From positions 1-53,960 of the forward strand of contig CAIPGC010000266.1 in NCBI GenBank assembly GCA_903864505.1: a DNA stretch of 53,960 bases, written 5' to 3'. Below are positions 45,465-52,582 of the stretch, piece by piece. Position 1 is the stretch's first letter. Every line of letters begins with the position of its first letter. The notes beneath the pieces were generated by a model. The model was not told the origin of the DNA and did not search any database. It was given only the letters and a program-made list of their open reading frames with translations. Both the position numbers and the translations under genes were made by a program. The stretch is from an uncultured beta proteobacterium. Lineage in GTDB: Bacteria > Pseudomonadota > Gammaproteobacteria > Burkholderiales > Burkholderiaceae_C.

Positions 45465-47779
45465 TGCAGTTCCTTCCTTTCGGCAAATTGATCGTTGCCA
45501 GCCAGGGGACGGTATTGAGCTCTCCCACCCAGTTCGCCGCGACGCCGTATCGTTATCCAAGCGGCCAAAAGCACCATCAACCAAAGCACAGGGTCCGGTC
45601 TTGCGGTACGGGCGATTGAGCAACCGCCCCCCGATGATTCCGAGGCCACCGTCTGTGTTGCCTGCACTGGCGAAGCGACCGAGACTCCAGCCGACGAGGC
45701 CACAAATATTCGACCATCCATAAATCGCACCGCGTTAATCAGCGCTGAGGGCAAACTGGAAGATCCACCGCCATTGGCGTTGATCGATTGCATAGAAAAA
45801 CCGGAACCGATCTTCCAGGACCAAATTCCACCACCGTATATTCCCGCGTACAGCATCTCGCCATCGGTGGCCAATGAAGACACGCTTTCACCGTCGCCGT
45901 TGGAGAGCAACGGAAGGCCTGGAACGTCAGTCCAGAGGGCATCTGCCTTAGCGCACTGGCGTAAAAAACCATCGCCGCCAGCGAAAACCTGCCCTGCTGA
46001 CACGGCAAGACGACTCAACACCGGAAGCAATTTGGACGCAAACTGGGCCCCACCAACCCGGGTCCAGGCAGGAGCAGGGATATTGGGTGCGTAGTCATTT
46101 GCAAAATAAACTGCGTTTTCATAGAGTCCGTCTGCGTTGCGTGCAATCCCTCCCGCCGCATAAATTTTCCCTCTGTCGATCGTCAAAGCCCTGACACTCA
46201 AATCTGCAGGAAAAGAACCCATCATTTCCGTGGGGATAGAAAAACTCGGCTGATCAAGTAGCGATTGAATGACCAACCCTCCACCCGACAAAAGATGCAC
46301 TGCACCCCCCTCATCGATTGTCGTAGCGTCGCGCCCTACATACAAAGCCTGGCTTCCCACGGCAAGCGCTCTCACATCGAACGCATTTCCCATCGAATAC
46401 CACGTTCTGGTTGATTCACGGTACGCGAACACCCCATTCGTCGTTCCAGCATACAAGACCTTGTTGGCTGTATCAATGGTAAGAATACGCAGGCGACCGA
46501 GGGATGCACTGAACCAGTAGTCCGCTGTAAGTCCTGTTCGCTCCCAAGTAGTGCCTGCGTCGCTACTCCTGAGGACATCGGCATAGCTGGGACGCCCGCT
46601 TGCCTCAACAATTGCGTACAAATTGGACCCCAGCAAAACCACATCTGCGACATTAACGTTATTCAGGCGCTGACCTGCACTGGCTGCCGACACTGGACCA
46701 TTTAGGACCAAAGGAGCAGTCGGACTCAACCACTTGAAGAGGTCCTCCAGCAAATTGCTATAAACACCGAACTCTGTCGCCCACAGCAGAACGGACTGAC
46801 TTTGTCCAGCAAATTGCACCGCCGCATTCACGTGGTTTGTCATGGGAAACACCGGGCCTGGCAATAAGTTCGGAGCATCCGAAGTCAGATCATCGAAGGG
46901 TGACGAGACCAAAGCGCCCGAATCAGTCGCCACCGCCACAACCCATTGAGGCGGGTTGGAGGCTGCACGCAAGACATTTACTCTGTTACAGCTGGAAGGC
47001 AGGGTCTCGCTCGCGAAGGACAACCTGCGCCAATTGACCACAGCAATTCCGCCCGACAAATCACCCTGAAAAATCCCGCCATCAAGAGTGCAGGCAAATG
47101 CCCATCGGCTTGAATTCGAGGCAATGGACACCACCGTACCTGATAGCGCTACCTTCGCCAAGCCTGATTCGCTACTCACAAAAGTATTCGATAGTATGTC
47201 CAAGAGAAACACCGTATCAGATGTTCCGATAGCAATATTCCCCTCCAGTTCACCCAATGCAGTCACATTCTGACGCGACGGAACACTCACCGCCTTCCAG
47301 CCAGGGGCAAGGCCATTGTTTGTCGTTGAGTACACTCGAGAATCACACGCGGCGGCAAGGTACAAAGTATCGGCAACCCGCTGCAACATCGTATAGTCAC
47401 ATGCCACGATGGCCGGATTTACCAGTCGGGTCCATTGAGGCGCACTCCCAGCGGGTGTCACATACACACCTCCGTCCGTTGCCGCATACACAAAGTTGCC
47501 CAAGTACGCCAAAGAGTACACACGGCGCCCACCTTGAGACGACATGCCCGCGTTGGCTGCAACCCAGGTTGCGCCCACATCAGTACTCAGGAACATGCCA
47601 TTCAAGTCCGTCCCTGCGTACAGCGAGTTCTGTGCAATCGGGTCAGAAAGTAGCGCCGTCACACTCCCACCCGAGGGGCCAGCAGAGGTCCAGTTTGGCA
47701 CCAACTGCGCCCACGCGTTTCCCGCGATGACCAGCACAATGCAACCCAAGGCGCGGAGCCATCGATTCAAAAGTTTCAT
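45461..47779 (-). CDS. Secreted beta-propeller (BNR/WD-like) protein with JDVT-CTERM-type C-terminus
   Basis: A 772-residue protein with a signal peptide ending at GNAWAQ. The body contains repeated sialidase/BNR- and photosystem-assembly-type propeller blades such as SLYAGTDLNGMFLSTDVGATW, FVYAATDGGVYVT, VLRSSDAGTTWE and LYAGTTNGVFAYRES. At residues 717-744 it has GGGCS, a DP pair and a hydrophobic helix, followed by RRR: the pattern of a JDVT-CTERM sorting signal (see that entry). Ribosome site AGGAG precedes the ATG. Likely role: a surface- or membrane-anchored scaffold or sensor for the electron conduit; it has no haem sites. Residues 745-772 extend beyond the basic end, which is unusual. 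Confidence 0.8.
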   Translation of the reverse strand: MKLLNRWLRALGCIVLVIAGNAWAQLVPNWTSAGPSGGSVTALLSDPIAQNSLYAGTDLNGMFLSTDVGATWVAANAGMSSQGGRRVYSLAYLGNFVYAATDGGVYVTPAGSAPQWTRLVNPAIVACDYTMLQRVADTLYLAAACDSRVYSTTNNGLAPGWKAVSVPSRQNVTALGELEGNIAIGTSDTVFLLDILSNTFVSSESGLAKVALSGTVVSIASNSSRWAFACTLDGGIFQGDLSGGIAVVNWRRLSFASETLPSSCNRVNVLRAASNPPQWVVAVATDSGALVSSPFDDLTSDAPNLLPGPVFPMTNHVNAAVQFAGQSQSVLLWATEFGVYSNLLEDLFKWLSPTAPLVLNGPVSAASAGQRLNNVNVADVVLLGSNLYAIVEASGRPSYADVLRSSDAGTTWERTGLTADYWFSASLGRLRILTIDTANKVLYAGTTNGVFAYRESTRTWYSMGNAFDVRALAVGSQALYVGRDATTIDEGGAVHLLSGGGLVIQSLLDQPSFSIPTEMMGSFPADLSVRALTIDRGKIYAAGGIARNADGLYENAVYFANDYAPNIPAPAWTRVGGAQFASKLLPVLSRLAVSAGQVFAGGDGFLRQCAKADALWTDVPGLPLLSNGDGESVSSLATDGEMLYAGIYGGGIWSWKIGSGFSMQSINANGGGSSSLPSALINAVRFMDGRIFVASSAGVSVASPVQATQTVASESSGGGCSIARTARPDPVLWLMVLLAAWITIRRRGELGGRAQYRPLAGNDQFAERKELQ
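45548..45631 (-). other. JDVT-CTERM-like sorting signal at the propeller protein's C-terminus
   Basis: Encodes GGGCSIARTARPDP, then the hydrophobic stretch VLWLMVLLAAWITI, directly followed by RRRGE. The GGGC start, the DP before the helix and the arginine cluster are what I recall of the JDVT-CTERM domain family, which co-occurs with an MrtJ-type glutamic intramembrane protease; a candidate for that enzyme is encoded at 49647-50084. Confidence 0.7.
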
Positions 47780-47845
47780 GAGAATAGCTCCTGCTTCGCG
47801 AGTAAAAACGAGGTAGATGCAATACAGATCAACATACCTCTCCGT

Positions 47846-49186
47846 TCAAAAGGAATACCAGGGACCATCTTCCGCACCAACTTGCTGCCATATCGACAGA
47901 TAGGTACGTCGACCATAGAAGAAAGGTAGACCCCATGAAAATGAAGGGGCACTGGAGGCACTTGCAACATAGGTCCCGCCCAAGTACGGAAATGCCGTAT
48001 TGGATGTTGAAAACGACGCGTCCGCATTGCCAATGTCGAAGTCGACGTTAACCCTGTTCGCCTGAGGATTGTCCCCATCTGACAAGATTGCGGAGAGATG
48101 CAACGCGCTGGAAGGGCAAAACCAGCTTGAGTTAACGCAGTTTCCAATGTCCATGTCAGGAAAAAATAATGCGTTCGTTCCGGTGTCCAAATAGCTATTT
48201 GTAAACAGTTTCCCCTTGTAGGTCGTAGTGACGTTCAGATAGGACGGAAAGTTGTGCTGCCAATCGACACCCAGGTGAATTCGAGTTGCAGATGCAGGCA
48301 ACTGATTGTTTGTGGACGAGTTAATACCAAAAATCAACTCTCCATTGACTTTGGATGCGCCAAGGCCAGTAACCTGAGGCAGAACCAACACGACACCGTT
48401 GTTATGCTGCGGCAACGCTGCCACGGGATTGAATACCTGAAAGTTGCTAGGCACCGCTGCCGGCCTACAGTCCGATGCGCTAGTTACGCTTGCAGGGCAG
48501 CCATAGTACTGCACATACGAATTACTGTAGTCACCGGCGAGGCACATTTGTCCACAATCAAGTTTTACACTGCCAATTCCTAGAATACCGTTAGAACCCA
48601 AGGCACTGGCCGTACTCAATACCTCGCCATTGACCGCATCGGAACAATCCTGCGGGACTTTCGGTAAAGCGTTTACATCATCCTGAATCAACTGTATCGG
48701 GATCGCACTGGCAATTTGCGCTCCGAGTCCAACGTCTGCAACCTTATTCGGCCCCCACAAGCCGCCGATGACAAAGGGATAGCACTCATGTGCGACAGAC
48801 GCTGTCCCATTAGCGCCGTCGTTCGCGAGAACGACCGACGGCAAGTTAAGTTGCTTAACCTTGCTCGCCAAAACCCGAAGCCCTACCGAACCGGTATCTA
48901 CCTGAATGTGGTCAATGGACTGACAACGTTCCGTCCCGGGTTCACAAACTACAACTGTGGTGTACAGAATGTTTGCCTGCGCCAATGAAAACCCACCATC
49001 TGGTCCACCGTCGACCGTCACAGCCACGCTGTTGAGTTTGGGCAATACAACTTGACCCACAACCGGTCCTTCGTTCTGGCCTTGAAGTCCTCCGCCACTG
49101 ATGGTAGTGACAGTTGAATTCTCGCCCCCTCCGCACCCCGCGAGGACCGAAATCCAAATGAGCAGTTGGAACAACTTCATCCGCAT
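47846..49186 (-). CDS. DUF3443 family lipoprotein with two DTG motifs
   Basis: A 446-residue protein, probably a lipoprotein (SVLAGCGGGEN), of the DUF3443 family. Sequence features are the early HIQVDTGSVGLRVLA and the later NSYLDTGTNALFFPD, which look like the two DTG active-site loops of pepsin-type aspartic peptidases, with cysteine-containing loops between. The family has no proven function that I know of. It starts four bases after the DUF2844 stop, the usual pairing of the two families. The ATG at 49186 fits the signal; the ribosome site is weak, consistent with coupling to DUF2844. Peptidase activity is a hypothesis. Confidence 0.82.
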   Translation of the reverse strand: MRMKLFQLLIWISVLAGCGGGENSTVTTISGGGLQGQNEGPVVGQVVLPKLNSVAVTVDGGPDGGFSLAQANILYTTVVVCEPGTERCQSIDHIQVDTGSVGLRVLASKVKQLNLPSVVLANDGANGTASVAHECYPFVIGGLWGPNKVADVGLGAQIASAIPIQLIQDDVNALPKVPQDCSDAVNGEVLSTASALGSNGILGIGSVKLDCGQMCLAGDYSNSYVQYYGCPASVTSASDCRPAAVPSNFQVFNPVAALPQHNNGVVLVLPQVTGLGASKVNGELIFGINSSTNNQLPASATRIHLGVDWQHNFPSYLNVTTTYKGKLFTNSYLDTGTNALFFPDMDIGNCVNSSWFCPSSALHLSAILSDGDNPQANRVNVDFDIGNADASFSTSNTAFPYLGGTYVASASSAPSFSWGLPFFYGRRTYLSIWQQVGAEDGPWYSF

Positions 49187-49190
49187 GGTC

Positions 49191-49682
49191 TTATTCAATC
49201 TGGTCCGGACTGAAATCTGGCGGCAGCAGGGACCTCCGGTAAGCCCAACCTGAGAACAGATGCAAATGAGCATCGGATTTGACTACCAGATCACTACTGG
49301 AATGCCTGAAATTCCGACGTATACCGACCTGCCCAGAGTTGTCTCGGGCCGACTTAACGTATCCTGAGTAAGAAGCACCGAGCAACTTCTCCAGGTTGGG
49401 TTTGTATTGCGTGCGCCAACTCACCCCGAAAATAATGCCGTCGCTTGATACAAATTCCCGAACCAAGGAACCATCCCGCATCGCAAGGTTGTAGACAGAG
49501 TATGCGGGCCTAATTTCGAGGTGGCGTCGGGCCGCCATGCGCATACTATCCCCCTGGGTTGTAGACTCCACCTCTCCCAACGCAGCCCTGGCAGGATCCA
49601 TGGCAAGCAACAGGGCCGAAAAAACTACTGAAACACCCAAGAGAAAATGCGCCCTGCTCGTTCCCCATCCAGAATTAACCAA
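49191..49682 (-). CDS. DUF2844 family exported protein
   Basis: About 163 residues. A signal peptide ends in DPARA, giving a mature start ALGEVES, followed by the DUF2844 core (RRHLEIRPAYSVYNLAMRDGSLVREFV, GIIFGVSWRTQYKPNLEKLLG). The function is unknown; the family is typically encoded directly before DUF3443, as here. No ATG lies before the signal peptide, so a TTG at 49682 was proposed; a longer frame to 50045 reads through the antisense protease gene and is not credible. The C-terminal part (SAHLHLFSGWAYRRSLLPP-like) carries the family end. The 5' end overlaps the divergent protease gene. Confidence 0.75.
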   Translation of the reverse strand: MVNSGWGTSRAHFLLGVSVVFSALLLAMDPARAALGEVESTTQGDSMRMAARRHLEIRPAYSVYNLAMRDGSLVREFVSSDGIIFGVSWRTQYKPNLEKLLGASYSGYVKSARDNSGQVGIRRNFRHSSSDLVVKSDAHLHLFSGWAYRRSLLPPDFSPDQIE

Positions 49683-50084
49683 TGGATGGCGTACTGCCTG
49701 TGCATGATCTGTGGGCCGTTTGGAGCCTACCTCCTGAAGCGAACACAGAATGCTCTTGAACCCGATGCGTGTGCGGTTGGCAGTCTGCTTATCTTGTTGC
49801 TGATCTCGCCCATTGCAGAGGAGGTGATCTTTCGCATGGGTGTCCATTCCTACCTTCTGCGTCATTTCCAATCTCGCTTGAGATATTTGAGTCTTCCGAA
49901 TCTGTTGACAGGCATATTGTTCGGCATGTCGCACGCAATACTCCATGTCTCGCCGAATGAAATACTCTGGACGCTTCCTGCGTTGCTCATCGGTTGGACT
50001 TGGGAACTCAGTGGAGCTCGAATTGCCGCCCCTGTTTTTGTACATATTTGGTTCAATCTTTGTCTGGTACTTTTTTCCTGCTAG
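49647..50084 (+). CDS. MrtJ-like glutamic-type intramembrane protease (CPBP/CAAX family)
   Basis: A 145-residue membrane protein. The CPBP motifs are visible: EEVIFRMG (motif 1, EExxxR) at about residues 58-65, FGMSHAILH (motif 2, FxxxH), and HIWFN (motif 3, HxxxN) near the C-terminus. Three or four hydrophobic spans are seen. It is much shorter than typical CPBP proteases, as expected for dedicated CTERM-processing enzymes. It is the only plus-strand gene within the cytochrome cluster. Its tail overlaps the barrel gene by four bases and its 5' end overlaps the DUF2844 gene. An ATG at 49686 is an alternative start. It probably cleaves the JDVT-CTERM tail of the propeller protein. Confidence 0.8.
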   Translation: MRPARSPSRINQWMAYCLCMICGPFGAYLLKRTQNALEPDACAVGSLLILLLISPIAEEVIFRMGVHSYLLRHFQSRLRYLSLPNLLTGILFGMSHAILHVSPNEILWTLPALLIGWTWELSGARIAAPVFVHIWFNLCLVLFSC

Positions 50085-52582
50085 AACAGGTCGTAGCGAT
50101 ACCCAACATAGAAGAAATAGGCCGAAGATGTGTCGTGATTGGTTGGACCGTCGGTAGTCGATTGCTCAAAAATAGTTTCGCCGGATACGCTTGCACGCTC
50201 GGACAATTTGTATGAGAGCCGCAAACCAGGCGATACCCTGTTCACTTTTGTTGCCGTATTGTCTGTTTGGGTGTACAGGCTGATGGAGAACTCGACGCTG
50301 GCTTTGTTATCGAAAATTCCGGTCAGGTTGTTGTACGAGAACTGCGTGCCCTGTAACGTACCGCTATTGAGAAGACTCAGATTGAATCCATTGATGTCGC
50401 GGCTTGAATAAAGGTTTGAACCCGTCAGCTGGAACGACAAAGTGTACTGGGCACCGGTGGCGGGCATGGCTTGGAAGTTGCCTATGGCTGGCAATTCACC
50501 AATCTCACTGTACCGAATGTCGGCGGAAGACTGCCACTTGGGTGAAATTGGACGGGAAACACTTAGCATGGCCTGGCGCGCCTGTGCCGCGGTTCCAAGA
50601 GCTAGTTCTTTCACCTCGGCAAGGCTCCTGAGTTGCAGCAAAGTCTTCAAAGACGTCGTGCCTGAGCTAATCAGTGCATCACTCAACTGCAAAGAGGGAG
50701 CCTTCCTATCGTCTACCAACAGCGTAATTGACGTATCCATCGGCCCCTGCATGGAACCCTGCAAAGTAAAGGCATTGATCTTCTCAAAATTCAGGTCGTA
50801 GTCCATCTGCGAGAAAACTGACACCCCCTCGCCAAAATAGCGAACCTCGGCACCTACGGCACGTCTGTCTGAAATTTCCTCGGTCCTTTGGTCCACCAGC
50901 GAGATGGCTCCTCCCCACCGTTCAAACAGATTATCAGCTTCCAACATGACGCCAAATAACTGCTGGGACGGAGCCGAAACCAGGGTGTTGGCTGGAACAC
51001 CGAGGGACCCACTGAGTTTGAGGCTTCCAGCAACGGGCATGGACAGCGACACTCCGTCGAACAAACCAAACATGGACCCTGCAATCGCCGACTGCCTTCC
51101 TACTCGCAAACCCAAGCGGTTATTCAGGTTCTTGTAATCCAGGTAAGCGGCGCCCAAAGAACTTTGTGCTTGCGAGGTTGCTATGAAATTGCTTGCCGAG
51201 CTTCCCCGAATAACAAGCTTCAAATCCGACGATTCAGTCTTGTAGCGCCCCGTCATATCCAAACTGGTAACCAATGCCGATTGATTGGTTCGGCTCAGAG
51301 TATTTTGATCAATACCCGCTGAAATATTCACCAGAGATTCGGATTTCGAGCTACCACCGTAGTAATACTGCGATAGGCCACCTGAATAGCTGAAACCTGG
51401 CTGTTCCTTAGAGCCAAGGCTACCTGATGTCGCATTCACTTCAGCACCTGTGCCCATCCCAATCGCTGAAAGACGCTGTGCAACACGTTGCGCCGCTTCT
51501 CCATTTGGATACAGCCGCTGGTACAGCTTGTACTCAATGCGCGCACGGTCAACGTCTCCCGTACCCTCCCACGCATTGCCAATCCATTCCTGCGCTAGTT
51601 CCGTCGAAGTGTTGGGTGGCAACAGCAACGCCCGGCTCAAAACGTCGACCGCGTCACGAAAACGCTGTTGCGAAAGTGCCACCTTTGCCTGCCCCAACAA
51701 AACCTGCGCATCAGAATTAATCTGCCCTGGAGTCTGTTGCTCAGGCACGTTGCGTGTCTCCTCCGCAGCCAGCGGAAGTTGGGGCGCGGTTTGTTCCGCC
51801 ATTTGGCTAGGAACTACTTCGGGAACCTTTGCCGCTGCGACTTCTGCATCCAAACGAAGAATCGAAGCTGAAGGAAACTGCGACAAAACTCTGATGCGGA
51901 CCACCTCGGCGTCCTCCAATGTTTTGAAGTATCCGACCGCCAGCGCTTGTCCGGCCCCACCCTCAATAGCAACTTGGCGCGAAAAAACCACATAGTCTTG
52001 CAATGCTACAGGGACCCTCGGGAAGTCCGCCGATTGCTTCGAATCCAATACTTTCAATACGACGGCAAAGTTTCTGTCGTTGACCGACTCGACCATCGCA
52101 GGCAATGGCGCGAGCTTTCCCTTCTGCCCCTCAATACTGACAAACTCCATATCGATCGAGCGTGCATCAGGACCCTGCCGCGCCAATACCTGCACTCTTT
52201 TACCAAACTGTAGACTCAATATCTTGGGCCGACCACTCCCCACCGGCGCGTAGGTCAAAGCGATATCTGGGTACTGACCTCTGGCGATGAGTCGTCTGCT
52301 CTCCTGCATCACTGGTCGCCACACCGCTTCGTCAGCAGCAGCGATGTCAAAGCTGATTTGCATCAAATCTGATATCGCAGTGGGGGCCTGGCGCAGAAAT
52401 CGCACATTGGTACCAAATGAGATTCTGGCCAATGTTGCGCCGCCCGCATCTATCCACTCAAGACGGTCAATCGTCTGGGCAATTGACTGACCTCCCGCAA
52501 ACATCAGGCACAGTAACCATGGCCAACTGCGTCGCAACACGGGGTATCCAATAATGGATGCAAGTAGATGCTGCACTCTCAT
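50081..52582 (-). CDS. Outer-membrane barrel protein with AMIN-, SPOR- and TPR-like segments
   Basis: An 833-residue exported protein. A signal peptide (about residues 1-36) is followed by an N-terminal region resembling AMIN or FimV/PilQ-like beta domains, a SPOR-like stretch (VFSRQVAIEGGAGQALAVGYFKTLEDAEVVRIRVL), a linker with PEQQTPGQ, and TPR repeats (residues ~300-375: AKVALSQQRFRDAVDVLSRALLL). The last 430 residues alternate polar and hydrophobic residues with aromatic girdles and end in a terminal Phe (GYRYDLF), as in outer-membrane barrels. It may be the pore through which the multiheme cytochrome passes electrons. The start overlaps the upstream cytochrome stop (ATGA). Confidence 0.75.
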   Translation of the reverse strand: MRVQHLLASIIGYPVLRRSWPWLLCLMFAGGQSIAQTIDRLEWIDAGGATLARISFGTNVRFLRQAPTAISDLMQISFDIAAADEAVWRPVMQESRRLIARGQYPDIALTYAPVGSGRPKILSLQFGKRVQVLARQGPDARSIDMEFVSIEGQKGKLAPLPAMVESVNDRNFAVVLKVLDSKQSADFPRVPVALQDYVVFSRQVAIEGGAGQALAVGYFKTLEDAEVVRIRVLSQFPSASILRLDAEVAAAKVPEVVPSQMAEQTAPQLPLAAEETRNVPEQQTPGQINSDAQVLLGQAKVALSQQRFRDAVDVLSRALLLPPNTSTELAQEWIGNAWEGTGDVDRARIEYKLYQRLYPNGEAAQRVAQRLSAIGMGTGAEVNATSGSLGSKEQPGFSYSGGLSQYYYGGSSKSESLVNISAGIDQNTLSRTNQSALVTSLDMTGRYKTESSDLKLVIRGSSASNFIATSQAQSSLGAAYLDYKNLNNRLGLRVGRQSAIAGSMFGLFDGVSLSMPVAGSLKLSGSLGVPANTLVSAPSQQLFGVMLEADNLFERWGGAISLVDQRTEEISDRRAVGAEVRYFGEGVSVFSQMDYDLNFEKINAFTLQGSMQGPMDTSITLLVDDRKAPSLQLSDALISSGTTSLKTLLQLRSLAEVKELALGTAAQARQAMLSVSRPISPKWQSSADIRYSEIGELPAIGNFQAMPATGAQYTLSFQLTGSNLYSSRDINGFNLSLLNSGTLQGTQFSYNNLTGIFDNKASVEFSISLYTQTDNTATKVNRVSPGLRLSYKLSERASVSGETIFEQSTTDGPTNHDTSSAYFFYVGYRYDLF

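Noticed and set aside
49683-50045. Long N-terminal extension of the DUF2844 protein up to an ATG-type start at 50045.
   Set aside because: It would be fully antisense to the protease gene, which has intact catalytic motifs, and the signal peptide would end up in the middle of the protein.
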